This document shows positions 1-7,628 of a DNA stretch of 64,000 bases, piece after piece. Each line of letters begins with the position of its first letter. Position 1 is the first letter of the stretch. The translations under genes and the position numbers were made by a program. The DNA is from Lachnospiraceae bacterium (GTDB lineage Bacteria > Bacillota > Clostridia > Lachnospirales > Lachnospiraceae), in NCBI GenBank assembly GCA_017461045.1, contig JAFTZJ010000048.1, forward strand, positions 1-64,000, written 5' to 3'. The notes beneath the pieces were generated by a model, which was not told where the DNA came from, ran no database searches, and was given only the letters and a program-made list of their open reading frames with translations.

Positions 1-123
1 CATAGCTGTAAAAATATAGGAACAAATCCACAGTGCTTTAAGTATTATACAGGAACGAATGAGTTCCTTGATATATCAAAAATAAAAGGAAAGGAAATGT
101 ATGTCCAATCATCTTATATTTGA
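1..123 (+). CDS. 3' end of an unknown gene (truncated by window start)
   Basis: Frame 1 is open from the first base to a TGA at 121-123, giving 40 residues that begin HSCKNIGTNPQCFKYY and end MYVQSSYI. The reading is AT-rich like the next ORF, and the downstream start codon lies close behind, as in a toxin/immunity or other tightly coupled pair. No family is recognisable from this tail. That it is coding at all is inferred from the uninterrupted frame and its close spacing to the following ORF. Confidence 0.4.
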   Translation, partial: HSCKNIGTNPQCFKYYTGTNEFLDISKIKGKEMYVQSSYI

Positions 124-146
124 TAATTGGATTATACGAGGCATAT

Positions 147-593
147 ATGGCAAGAGAAGCAGTATTAGAAATTGATTGTAGCAGATATTCTGAAAGAATT
201 ATAGATGTAATAAACATGTTTGAGGAATTAGGATGGAAATATTATGATGCTAAACAAAATGTTGAATATTTACCATTAGGAGATGATAATGGTTTTAATT
301 GGAAAAGGGAATTTTTGTCAACAAAAGAATTGCAGGAATTAATTAATAATAAGCAAGATAAATTTGAATGCATAGGACTAAACTTGTTTTTTGAGAATTC
401 GTTAGTAGGTGTGACTCTTCTAGCTAAAAATACAAAAGAGATAGTAATGAGCTTAAGCATTAACAGAAAAACAATTGAAAATGATACTGAATATATAACG
501 GATTTTGGCTGGTATTTTGTTAATATAATACAACGTATTTGGGAAAAAGAGTGCCCTATTGATTATATTAAATTTGAGGAATATATAGGCTGA
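147..593 (+). CDS. Hypothetical protein, immunity-protein-like
   Basis: A 148-residue acidic, cytoplasmic-looking protein with no signal peptide or membrane segment. I chose the ATG at 147, behind a GAGG at 138-141; a TTG at 120 overlapping the upstream stop is the longer alternative. The alternation of acidic helical and aromatic/strand segments (VINMFEELGWKYYD, EYLPLGDD, GWYFVNIIQRIWEKE) is reminiscent of immunity proteins that follow polymorphic or contact-dependent toxins, but I cannot name an Imm family. The GC content is clearly below that of genes after 1.2 kb, suggesting transfer. The reading may be cut short by a frameshift, since a good coding tail continues in the -1 frame from 590. 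Confidence 0.45.
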   Translation: MAREAVLEIDCSRYSERIIDVINMFEELGWKYYDAKQNVEYLPLGDDNGFNWKREFLSTKELQELINNKQDKFECIGLNLFFENSLVGVTLLAKNTKEIVMSLSINRKTIENDTEYITDFGWYFVNIIQRIWEKECPIDYIKFEEYIG

Positions 594-702
594 TTTATAA
601 TGAAAAAGAATATTTGGGAATAGAAGAATTTAGAAAACATTGTGAAGATGCAATTGAAGATATTCCTTTATTAGCAAAGCATATTGAAGAAACTATGAGA
701 TG
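590..702 (+). pseudogene. Probable frameshifted C-terminus of the preceding ORF
   Basis: Immediately at the TGA of the preceding ORF, the -1 frame reads LIYNEKEYLGIEEFRKHCED and on to IPLLAKHIEETMR before TGA at 700-702. This is a plausible amphipathic helical tail, with the same base composition as the upstream ORF and no start codon or ribosome site of its own. The simplest reading is a one-base loss near 588-592 in an originally ~185-residue gene. A sequencing error would look the same. Confidence 0.4.
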
Positions 703-719
703 ATTTTTTGGAATTAATA

Positions 720-908
720 AGGCTTCCAGTTACAATTATATCGAACAAACGATAGGCAGATTTTCGCAGTTTTGCGAGCATAGCGTAAGCTGCGTGAGCC
801 TTGTTTGAGCCCGCAAAGCGGGCGAGTTGCGGAAGCAGCTTACAAATAGGCGGCGGAGCAAAACAAGAAAATCAACGTGTTTGCTCGGTATGGTTGTAAC
901 GGAAGCCT
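720..908. mobile_element. MITE-like element with ~29 bp terminal inverted repeats
   Basis: The left end AGGCTTCCAGTTACAATTAT (720-739, continuing to about 750) is the imperfect reverse complement of the right end at 879-908, which ends GTTGTAACGGAAGCCT. There is one single-base bulge and a few transitions over ~29 bp. Nested inside are an exact 9 bp inverted pair, GTAAGCTGC (785-793) with GCAGCTTAC (835-843), and a GCCCGC-AAA-GCGGGC hairpin (809-823). A TAA flanks each end (718-720 and 908-910) and may be a short target duplication. It encodes no protein. The core is more GC-rich than its surroundings. Mobility is inferred from the ends. Confidence 0.6.
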
Positions 909-985
909 AAGTAACATGTTGCATAACGAACATCATTTGTAAATTACGAAATGGTTAATGGGACAAGTGGAAGTATAATCCCTGA

Positions 986-1138
986 CACACAAAGTTCTGC
1001 AAAAATTCAAGAGACTTTCAGTTTTCTAAGCTATTACAAAGTAGAATCTTTCCGTTGTATGTATTGGATAAATATTTAGAAGGTGAAAAAATGTTTAAGA
1101 GAAAAGTATTCCCGATAGTCAATAACAAAAAACCATAG
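986..1138 (+). other. Short open frame containing a candidate leader peptide (uORF)
   Basis: Between the MITE-like element and the ABC-F gene no full gene is present. One frame stays open for 50 codons to the TAG at 1136-1138. Its last part contains ATG 1091 preceded by AAGGTG, encoding the 15-residue peptide MFKRKVFPIVNNKKP. The longer frame has no start and may be a gene remnant. The short peptide stops 11 nt before a strong hairpin and is placed like the leader peptides that control ribosome-protection ABC-F genes. Function is inferred from position only. Confidence 0.35.
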
Positions 1139-1149
1139 ATTCTTACCAC

Positions 1150-1194
1150 AAAATCCGCTATACTAATGTCAGCCATTGGTATGGTGGATTTTTT
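1150..1194 (+). terminator. Attenuator-like hairpin upstream of the ABC-F gene
   Basis: Bases 1150-1167 (AAAATCCGCTATACTAAT) pair over 18 positions, counting G-U pairs, with 1175-1192. The loop is 7 nt and the run TTTTTT (1189-1194) overlaps the 3' arm. It lies between the candidate leader peptide and the ABC-F start, with no other gene for it to terminate, so conditional termination is the natural reading. A TATACT at 1159-1164 inside the 5' arm could alternatively be a -10 box, although no good -35 accompanies it. Confidence 0.5.
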
Positions 1195-1215
1195 AGAATT
1201 AGAGGATTAGAACAT

Positions 1216-2772
1216 ATGAGTATTTTGAACGTAGAGCATTTAACCCACGGATTTGGAGATAGAGCGATTTTCGATGATGTGTCCTTTCGGTTATTAAAAG
1301 GAGAACATATCGGACTGGTGGGAGCCAACGGCGAAGGTAAATCCACATTTATGAATATTGTAACCGGAAAACTAATGCCGGACGAAGGTAAGGTGGAGTG
1401 GTCGAAGAATGTTCGGGTTGGTTATCTGGATCAGCATTCTTCATTAACCAAAGGCATGACCATAGAAGATGTTTTAAAATCCGCGTTTTCATGGTTATTT
1501 GAATTGGAAGAGAAAATGAACCACATATGTGATAATTTAGGTGACGCGTCGCCGGAAGAAATGGATACCATGATGGAGGAATTGGGAACCATTCAGGATA
1601 CTTTGGATTCTCATGATTTCTATGTCATAGATATGAAGGTGGAAGAAGTGGCGAGAGCCTTAGGCCTTCTGGACTTAGGTCTGGAGCAGGATGTTACTGA
1701 CTTGAGCGGTGGTCAACGTATGAAGGTATTGCTTGCAAAGTTATTATTAGAGAAGCCGGACATTTTACTTTTGGATGAGCCGACTAACTATTTGGATGAA
1801 GAACACATTAACTGGCTGAAGCGGTATTTACAGGAATATGAAAATGCATTTATTTTGATTTCTCATGACATTCCATTCTTAAATGAAGTTATTAATATTA
1901 TTTATCATATGGAGAATCAGAAGCTGGACCGCTATGTGGGAGATTATGATAAGTTTCAGGAAGTTTATGAAGTCAAGAAGTCACAGCTGGAGGCGGCTTA
2001 TCGGAAGCAACAGCAGGAAATTAGTGAATTAAAAGATTTTGTGGCGCGGAACAAGGCGCGGGTTGCTACTCGTAATATGGCAATGTCCCGCCAGAAGAAG
2101 TTGGACAAAATGGATATTATTGAATTGGCAGCAGAGAGACCGAAGCCGGAATTTAACTTCTTACAGGGAAGAACACCGGGTAAGCTGATATTTGAAACGA
2201 AAGACTTGGTTATTGGTTATGATGAGCCGTTATCCAAGCCGTTGAATCTTACTTTGGAACGAGGACACCGAGTAGCGTTGGTAGGTGCTAACGGAATCGG
2301 AAAGACCACCTTGCTACGTAGTATTTTAGGATTGATTCCATCTCTTCAAGGAAGCGTAGAATTAGGTGAGAATCTGGAAATTGGATACTTCGAACAAGAG
2401 ATTAAGAAAGAGAATACAAACACCTGTATTCAGGAAATCTGGGAAGAATTTCCTTCATTTTCTCAGTATCAGGTGCGTTCCGCTTTGGCAAAATGCGGCC
2501 TTACAACCAAGCATATCGAAAGCCAGGTGAGAGTATTAAGTGGTGGTGAGCAGGCAAAGGTACGACTTTGTAAGCTGATGAATCGCCCAAGCAATATTCT
2601 ACTATTGGATGAGCCTACCAATCATTTGGACGTGGATGCAAAGGATGAATTGAAGCGGGCTTTGAAGGAATACAAGGGAACCATACTTCTGATTTGTCAC
2701 GAACCGGAGTTTTATGAAGACATCGTAACAGAAGTCTGGGATTGCTCGAAGTGGACAACGAAGTTATTTTAA
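1216..2772 (+). CDS. ABC-F family ATPase
   Basis: A soluble 518-residue protein with two ABC ATPase domains and no membrane segment, the layout of ABC-F translation factors that bind the ribosomal E site. Domain 1 has Walker A GANGEGKST, signature LSGGQ and Walker B LLLDEPTNYLD. A charged linker (ARNKARVATRNMAMSRQKK) follows, then domain 2 with GANGIGKTT, LSGGE and LLLDEPTNHLD. Both nucleotide sites look intact. Length and linker resemble Bacillus YfmM, but whether it confers antibiotic resistance or acts in general translation cannot be told. The start has a weak AGAGGATTAG ribosome site. The leader peptide and hairpin upstream suggest regulation by ribosome stalling. Confidence 0.9.
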   Translation: MSILNVEHLTHGFGDRAIFDDVSFRLLKGEHIGLVGANGEGKSTFMNIVTGKLMPDEGKVEWSKNVRVGYLDQHSSLTKGMTIEDVLKSAFSWLFELEEKMNHICDNLGDASPEEMDTMMEELGTIQDTLDSHDFYVIDMKVEEVARALGLLDLGLEQDVTDLSGGQRMKVLLAKLLLEKPDILLLDEPTNYLDEEHINWLKRYLQEYENAFILISHDIPFLNEVINIIYHMENQKLDRYVGDYDKFQEVYEVKKSQLEAAYRKQQQEISELKDFVARNKARVATRNMAMSRQKKLDKMDIIELAAERPKPEFNFLQGRTPGKLIFETKDLVIGYDEPLSKPLNLTLERGHRVALVGANGIGKTTLLRSILGLIPSLQGSVELGENLEIGYFEQEIKKENTNTCIQEIWEEFPSFSQYQVRSALAKCGLTTKHIESQVRVLSGGEQAKVRLCKLMNRPSNILLLDEPTNHLDVDAKDELKRALKEYKGTILLICHEPEFYEDIVTEVWDCSKWTTKLF

Positions 2773-2797
2773 GATAAATTTTACTTAAAATTTGATG

Positions 2798-2825
2798 TTG
2801 AATTTGATGTGGTATTTGCTATACT
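2798..2825 (+). promoter_or_regulatory. Promoter of the toxin-antitoxin operon with a direct repeat
   Basis: TTGAAT (2798-2803) and TATACT (2820-2825) are separated by 16 bp, 21 bp before the antitoxin ATG and its AAAGGAGGT ribosome site. The 7-mer TTGATGT occurs at 2792-2798 and 2804-2810, 12 bp apart and overlapping the -35 and spacer. That is a suitable operator for autoregulation by the antitoxin, which is known for Phd/YefM families; binding here is inferred. Confidence 0.6.
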
Positions 2826-2846
2826 AAAATAAAGGAGGTCGATAGT

Positions 2847-3113
2847 ATGCCGAATATTAAACCAATATCAGATTTAAGAAATTATTCAACTGTACTTGAA
2901 GATGTAGCGATTGGTGCTCCTGTATATCTTACTAAGAATGGAAGAGGCTGTTATGCGATTGTAGATATACGAGAGCAGGAAGAGTATGAAAGAACCAAAG
3001 CAGCACTTAGGTTAATGTGTGAATTGGAAAATGGAAGAAAAGCAGGCGAAGAAGAGGGATGGCTAACTTCTGAAGAGATAAAAGCACATTTTGAGGAGCG
3101 GTTGAATGGCTAA
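2847..3113 (+). CDS. Type II antitoxin, Phd/YefM family
   Basis: An 88-residue protein with the N-terminal Phd/YefM pattern: KPISDLRNYSTVLEDVAIGA followed by a strand with PVYLTKNGRGCYAIVDI, then a charged helical C-terminus. Proteins of this family bind operator DNA with the N-terminal domain and neutralise a RelE/ParE-fold toxin with the C-terminal tail. Its stop overlaps the start of the toxin gene by 8 bp, so the two are translationally coupled. The start has a near-perfect AAAGGAGGT site 8 nt upstream. The family call is firm; antitoxin activity follows from the family and the neighbour. Confidence 0.9.
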   Translation: MPNIKPISDLRNYSTVLEDVAIGAPVYLTKNGRGCYAIVDIREQEEYERTKAALRLMCELENGRKAGEEEGWLTSEEIKAHFEERLNG

Positions 3114-3414
3114 AGAAATTCGATATTCAGCGTATGCACGAAAAGATTTAGATAAGATATGGGATTACATTGCGAATGATTTATGCAATAAGAAGGCGGC
3201 ACAGGATACGATTAATGGTATATTAAAAGCAGTAGATGAACTTGCTGAGTTTCCTGAAATGGGGTCCAAACTCTACATTGCCGATATTCTTTCGTCAAGA
3301 TACAGATACGTACAGTATAAGAATTACATGGCGTTTTATAGAGTAAACAAAGATGAAATTCTAGTTGATAGAATTCTATATTCCAAAAGAAATTATTTAG
3401 AAGTATTATTTTAA
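3106..3414 (+). CDS. Type II toxin, RelE/ParE superfamily
   Basis: A 102-residue basic protein with the ParE/RelE fold pattern: YSAYARKDLDKIWDYIAND helix, a second helix with KAVDELAEFPEMG, then strands RYRYVQYKNYMAFYRVNKDE and VDRILYSKRNYLEVLF. The spacing of the PEMG, YR and final RILYSKRNY blocks is typical of ParE/YoeB-like chromosomal toxins. Targets differ within the superfamily (gyrase for ParE, ribosome-bound mRNA for RelE/YoeB), and the sequence does not settle which applies. It overlaps the antitoxin gene and is followed directly by a strong terminator, so the operon is two genes. Confidence 0.88.
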   Translation: MAKEIRYSAYARKDLDKIWDYIANDLCNKKAAQDTINGILKAVDELAEFPEMGSKLYIADILSSRYRYVQYKNYMAFYRVNKDEILVDRILYSKRNYLEVLF

Positions 3415-3426
3415 AATAGGTGCGAT

Positions 3427-3453
3427 AGACGAGGTTATTCCTCGTCTTTTTTT
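3427..3453 (+). terminator. Rho-independent terminator after the toxin gene
   Basis: GACGAGG (3428-3434) pairs with CCTCGTC (3440-3446) across a TTATT loop, followed by seven T residues. It closes the two-gene toxin-antitoxin operon. Confidence 0.9.
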
Positions 3454-3521
3454 ATGCTGCAATGGTAGATACATTTTAGATACATTTCTATGTTGCCATG
3501 ATTTTAACAGTGTGTAAATTC

Positions 3522-3549
3522 TTGACTTTCCAACAAGGAAGAATATAAT
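3522..3549 (+). promoter_or_regulatory. Sigma-A promoter of proC
   Basis: TTGACT (3522-3527) and TATAAT (3544-3549) are separated by 16 bp, 46 bp before the proC ATG, in a gap that follows a terminator. It probably drives proC and the genes behind it. Confidence 0.75.
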
Positions 3550-3595
3550 GTATATAGCGAAATATACAGAAAATGATTCGGATAAGGAGTAGAAA

Positions 3596-4384
3596 ATGAG
3601 CAGAATCGGTTTTGTTGGAATGGGAAATATGGCACAGGCAATTGCAGAAGGCTTCTTTCGTTCCGGAAAGGTAGCGAAGCAGGATGTATTTGCTTATGCG
3701 CCAAATGCAGATAAATTACATAAGAATAGTGAAAGAATCGGATTTGTTCCGGTTGCTTCTTTACAAGAGTTGATTGCAAACTCAGATATTGTGATTATGG
3801 CATGTAAGCCATATCAGATTGCAGATGTACTGGCAGAGGTAAAAGAAGACTTACAGGGAAAAGCACTTCTTTCCGTTGCTGCCGGCTGGGTATACGATGA
3901 TTTCTGTAAACTGTTAGGCGACAGAGTTCGCATTCAGTGTATTATGCCGAATACACCGGCAATGGTAGGAGAAGGCGTTTTGTTATTCGAGGCAACACAC
4001 TCTCTTAGTCAGGAAGAACGAGAATTTGTATTAGACTTGTTTGCATCCTTGGGCTTAGTAGAAGAATTACCTACGAACTTAATGGGAATCGGTGGTGCGG
4101 TTTCCGGTTGCGGACCGGCATTCATGGATTTGATTATGGAAGCTTATGCAGACGCAGCTGTGAAGTATGGTATTCAGCGTGATACTGCATATCGCATGAT
4201 TTCTCAGACTATGCTTGGAAGTGCAAAGCTGCAACAGGTAACGGGAACACATCCGGGTGTTTTAAAAGACGCTGTATGTTCGCCAAATGGTACTACTATT
4301 TGTGGTGTGGATGCCTTAGAGCATGGCGGCTTACGGGCAACCTGTATAGATTCCATTGATGCAGTTATGAATCGGAAGAAGTAA
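3596..4384 (+). CDS. proC: Pyrroline-5-carboxylate reductase
   Basis: Last step of proline synthesis: NAD(P)H reduction of pyrroline-5-carboxylate to proline in the cytoplasm. The 262-residue protein starts with the Rossmann motif GFVGMGNMAQAIAEGFF. It contains IMPNTPAMVGEG and the family signature block AVSGCGPAFMDLIMEAYADA, and ends with the conserved segment HPGVLKDAVCSPNGTT. Length is normal for the family (about 260-280). The start has GGAG 7 nt upstream. It has its own promoter and is followed at 14 bp by a TPR protein; no other proline genes are nearby. Confidence 0.95.
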   Translation: MSRIGFVGMGNMAQAIAEGFFRSGKVAKQDVFAYAPNADKLHKNSERIGFVPVASLQELIANSDIVIMACKPYQIADVLAEVKEDLQGKALLSVAAGWVYDDFCKLLGDRVRIQCIMPNTPAMVGEGVLLFEATHSLSQEEREFVLDLFASLGLVEELPTNLMGIGGAVSGCGPAFMDLIMEAYADAAVKYGIQRDTAYRMISQTMLGSAKLQQVTGTHPGVLKDAVCSPNGTTICGVDALEHGGLRATCIDSIDAVMNRKK

Positions 4385-4397
4385 TAGGAGGTTTCTT

Positions 4398-5216
4398 ATT
4401 AAACATAAGGAAGTCACGAAAAGTATAAAAATCGTCCGTATCATTGTGACGATTTTTATTATGGCAGTGATTAGCGGAATTGGCATCTTTGCTGTAAGCA
4501 TTTATAATAATATGCAAGAGAAAAGTGAATATCGTAATCAGGGAATTGCAGATTACAGCAATGGTAATTATACCCAGGCAGCTGTGAATTTTCAGGCTTC
4601 TTTGAATGAGAAGGCATTCTTTTCGGAGCCTTTAGATCGGGATACCCGCCTATATTTGGCAGATACTTATTTTATGCTGGGACAGTATGATTCGGCAATT
4701 CAGCAGTATGACATTCTTCTTCAAACAGAGGAGGAGCAGGTTGCTTATTTGAATTTACAACGGCAGATGGCGCAGGGACTGATTGATTTTCAAAATCAGA
4801 ATTTCGAAGCGGCACTTCCGGCTTTCCAGGCAGCCATTGATGCCGGTCATGTGGAATGTACATTATATGCCGGCGTGTGTGCAGTAGAATTGGGCAGACA
4901 GGATGAAATTGTGGCGTATTTAACCACTTATCTTTCTTATAATCCGGATAATGCGTATGCATGTGTACAACTGGCAGATTATTATCTCCAACAGGGCTTG
5001 TATGATACCTGTTATCAGTATTTACAGCAGGGATTACAGGGAACCGACCGCAGTTGTGATAAAGAACTGCAATATTTAGAAATTGTGTATTATGAATATC
5101 AGCGGGATTTTAATAAAGCATATGAATTGACGAAAGCATATATGGAAAAATATCCGGTGACGGAAACAATACAGAAAGAGTATGATTTTCTGTATACGAG
5201 ACAGACAATTGAGTAG
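4398..5216 (+). CDS. Membrane-anchored TPR protein, apparent AUU start
   Basis: An N-terminal membrane anchor (IVRIIVTIFIMAVISGIGIFA) is followed by tetratricopeptide-like helical repeats (QGIADYSNGNYTQAAVNF, RLYLADTYFMLGQYDSAIQQ, LADYYLQQGLYDTCYQYLQQ), a scaffold for protein contacts outside or at the membrane. The only canonical start near the anchor is GTG 4446, in the middle of the hydrophobic segment and with no ribosome site. In the same frame ATT 4398-4400 lies 6 nt after a perfect AGGAGG (4386-4391) and adds KHKEVTKSIKIVR, a typical positive-inside flank. I therefore place the start at AUU (272 residues). A point mutation or sequencing error of an ATG is the alternative. Partner proteins are unknown. 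Confidence 0.75.
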   Translation: MKHKEVTKSIKIVRIIVTIFIMAVISGIGIFAVSIYNNMQEKSEYRNQGIADYSNGNYTQAAVNFQASLNEKAFFSEPLDRDTRLYLADTYFMLGQYDSAIQQYDILLQTEEEQVAYLNLQRQMAQGLIDFQNQNFEAALPAFQAAIDAGHVECTLYAGVCAVELGRQDEIVAYLTTYLSYNPDNAYACVQLADYYLQQGLYDTCYQYLQQGLQGTDRSCDKELQYLEIVYYEYQRDFNKAYELTKAYMEKYPVTETIQKEYDFLYTRQTIE

Positions 5217-5249
5217 ATATAATTGTGAGTACAGATATAAGGAGCTGGA

Positions 5250-6491
5250 ATGGCAGAATTATTTGAGTTGCAGGAGGCACAGGAGCAGGTTATCTTAGTG
5301 GCGGCATCCGTCAGTGATGAGGTAGCACTTCAAGACTCCTTAGACGAATTAGAAGAATTGGTGAAAACTGCAGGAGCGGTAACGGTTGGAAGATTTGTGC
5401 AGAACCGGCATATGATTGACACAGCCACTTATATCGGAAGCGGTAAAGTGCTGGAACTGCGGGAATTACTGTTAGCCACAGGAGCGACCGGTATTGTATG
5501 TGATGACGAATTAACGCCTTCCCAGATGAATAATCTGGAACGGGAATTGAATACGAAAATCATGGATCGGACTATGGTGATTTTAGATATTTTTGCAGCC
5601 AGAGCGTCCACCAGAGAAGGTAAAATACAGGTGGAACTGGCACAATTACGGTATCGTTCCACCCATTTAATTGGTCTGGGAAGTGTCATGTCCAGACAGG
5701 GAGGCGGAATCGGCACCAGAGGTCCCGGTGAGAAGCAGTTGGAAATGGACCGCCGTGTAATTCGGGAGCGGATTTCTAAGTTGAAAGCAGAGCTGGAGCA
5801 GGTAAAAACCAACCGCAGCACGCAACGAAAACGACGCATGGATAACGGCGTGCCGGTGGTCTGCATTGTCGGATACACCAATGCCGGTAAGTCTACGCTG
5901 CTGAATACATTAACAGATTCCGAAGTGTTGTCCGAGGACAAGTTGTTTGCGACTTTGGACCCAACGACACGGAATTTGGAACTGCCGGATGGGCAGCAGG
6001 TATTGTTGACAGATACAGTAGGGTTTATTCGGAAATTGCCACATCATTTGATACAGGCATTCCGTTCTACCTTAGAGGAAGCCAAGTATTCGGATTATAT
6101 TCTCCATGTGGTGGATGCATCCAATCCACAGATGGATATTCAGATGCATACCGTATACGAGACCTTGCGGGATCTTGGCGTTGAAGGAAGACCGATTATA
6201 ACGGCTTTTAATAAAGTGGATAAGGAAGATGTACCGGAGGTTTTGAAGGATTTCAAAGCCGATGAAACCTATCGGATATCTGCAAGAACCGGAGCCGGTT
6301 TGGATGCTCTTATGGATGGTATTGGCAGACGGATTCGGGAAAGCCGGGTATATCTGGAACATTTATATCCATATAGCGATGCGGCGAAGATTGCGCTGGT
6401 TCGTAAAAATGGACAAATCATAGAAGAAGAGTACCGGGAGGATGGGATTTTTATCCGGGCCTTCGTAGATCAAAGAGGTAATTATGTATAA
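5250..6491 (+). CDS. hflX: GTPase HflX
   Basis: Ribosome-associated GTPase that splits or rescues stalled ribosomes. The 413-residue protein has the HflX N-terminal domain (ETxxIGxGK-like block ATYIGSGKVLELRELL, then CDDELTPSQMNNLE), a glycine-rich RQGGGIGTRGPGEKQLE linker and coiled coil, and a G domain. The G domain shows GYTNAGKSTL (Walker A), DTVGF, NKVD and a final SARTG. Length fits the family. The ribosome site AAGGAGC lies 7 nt before the ATG. Its 3' end overlaps tgt by 8 bp, so both are probably co-transcribed and coupled. Confidence 0.96.
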   Translation: MAELFELQEAQEQVILVAASVSDEVALQDSLDELEELVKTAGAVTVGRFVQNRHMIDTATYIGSGKVLELRELLLATGATGIVCDDELTPSQMNNLERELNTKIMDRTMVILDIFAARASTREGKIQVELAQLRYRSTHLIGLGSVMSRQGGGIGTRGPGEKQLEMDRRVIRERISKLKAELEQVKTNRSTQRKRRMDNGVPVVCIVGYTNAGKSTLLNTLTDSEVLSEDKLFATLDPTTRNLELPDGQQVLLTDTVGFIRKLPHHLIQAFRSTLEEAKYSDYILHVVDASNPQMDIQMHTVYETLRDLGVEGRPIITAFNKVDKEDVPEVLKDFKADETYRISARTGAGLDALMDGIGRRIRESRVYLEHLYPYSDAAKIALVRKNGQIIEEEYREDGIFIRAFVDQRGNYV

Positions 6492-7614
6492 GATTATAGC
6501 AAAAGACGGAAAAGCAAAGCGGGCATCCTTTGAAACCGTACATGGCACCATTCAAACTCCTGTGTTTATGAATGTAGGTACGGTGGCAGCTATTAAGGGA
6601 GCGGTTGCAACAGAGGATTTACAGCAAATAGGAACTCAGGTAGAGTTATCCAATACCTATCATCTTCATGTAAGACCGGGCGACGAAGTAATTCGCAAAT
6701 TAGGTGGTCTGCACAAGTTCATGGTATGGGATAAACCAATTCTGACAGACTCCGGCGGATTTCAGGTGTTCTCCTTAGCCGGACTTCGAAAAATCAAAGA
6801 AGAAGGCGTATACTTCAGCTCTCATGTAGATGGCAGAAAGATTTTCATGGGACCGGAAGAGAGTATGCAGATTCAGTCCAATTTGGCATCTACCATTGCT
6901 ATGGCATTTGATGAGTGTCCATCCAGTGTGGCAGAGCGGAAATACGTAGAACAATCAGTAGCAAGAACCACTCGTTGGTTGGAGCGCTGTAAGAATGAAA
7001 TGGCACGATTAAACAGTCTGCCGGACACCATTAATCCTCATCAGATGTTATTCGGAATTAATCAGGGAGCAATCTTTGACGATATTCGAATTGCTCATGC
7101 GGATACCATTTCACAGATGGATTTGGACGGGTATGCAATTGGTGGACTGGCAGTGGGTGAAAGCCATGAGGATATGTATCACATTCTGGATGTGACTGTA
7201 CCACATTTGCCGGAAAATAAACCGACCTACTTAATGGGAGTTGGTACACCGGCGAATATCTTGGAAGCTGTAGACCGGGGCGTGGATTTCTTTGACTGTG
7301 TGTATCCAACCAGAAATGGTCGCCATGGGCATTTGTATACCAATCATGGCAAGATTAATTTGTTAAATGCCAAGTTTGAATTAGATAGCCGTCCGATAGA
7401 AGAAGGCTGTCAGTGTCCGGCTTGTCGAACCTATAGCCGGGCGTATATTCGTCATCTGTTAAAAGCAAAAGAAATGCTGGGTTATCGACTTTGTGTCTTG
7501 CATAATTTGTATTTTTATAATAAGATGATGGAGGAGATTCGAGAAGCTATAGAAAAAGGCTGTTACAAAGAATACAAACAGGCAAAGCTTGCCGGGTTTG
7601 AAAATCATGAATAA
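6484..7614 (+). CDS. tgt: tRNA-guanine transglycosylase
   Basis: Exchanges guanine-34 in GUN anticodons for a queuosine precursor. The 376-residue TIM-barrel enzyme shows the substrate-binding ILTDSGGFQVFSLAGLRKI block and a GINQGAIFDDIR motif. It has the catalytic DFFDCVYPTRNGRHG segment and the zinc-binding CQCPACRTYSRAYIRHLL followed by H at LCVLHNLYF. All expected ligands are visible. It overlaps hflX by 8 bp and is followed 14 bp later by yajC. The tgt-yajC order is common in bacteria, and here the usual secD/secF do not follow. Confidence 0.97.
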   Translation: MYKIIAKDGKAKRASFETVHGTIQTPVFMNVGTVAAIKGAVATEDLQQIGTQVELSNTYHLHVRPGDEVIRKLGGLHKFMVWDKPILTDSGGFQVFSLAGLRKIKEEGVYFSSHVDGRKIFMGPEESMQIQSNLASTIAMAFDECPSSVAERKYVEQSVARTTRWLERCKNEMARLNSLPDTINPHQMLFGINQGAIFDDIRIAHADTISQMDLDGYAIGGLAVGESHEDMYHILDVTVPHLPENKPTYLMGVGTPANILEAVDRGVDFFDCVYPTRNGRHGHLYTNHGKINLLNAKFELDSRPIEEGCQCPACRTYSRAYIRHLLKAKEMLGYRLCVLHNLYFYNKMMEEIREAIEKGCYKEYKQAKLAGFENHE

Positions 7615-7628
7615 ATGGAGGACTTGAT

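Noticed and set aside
1159..1164. TATACT as the promoter -10 of the ABC-F gene
   Set aside because: No recognisable -35 at 16-18 bp, and the bases form part of an 18 bp stem that is better explained as an attenuator; kept only as an alternative.
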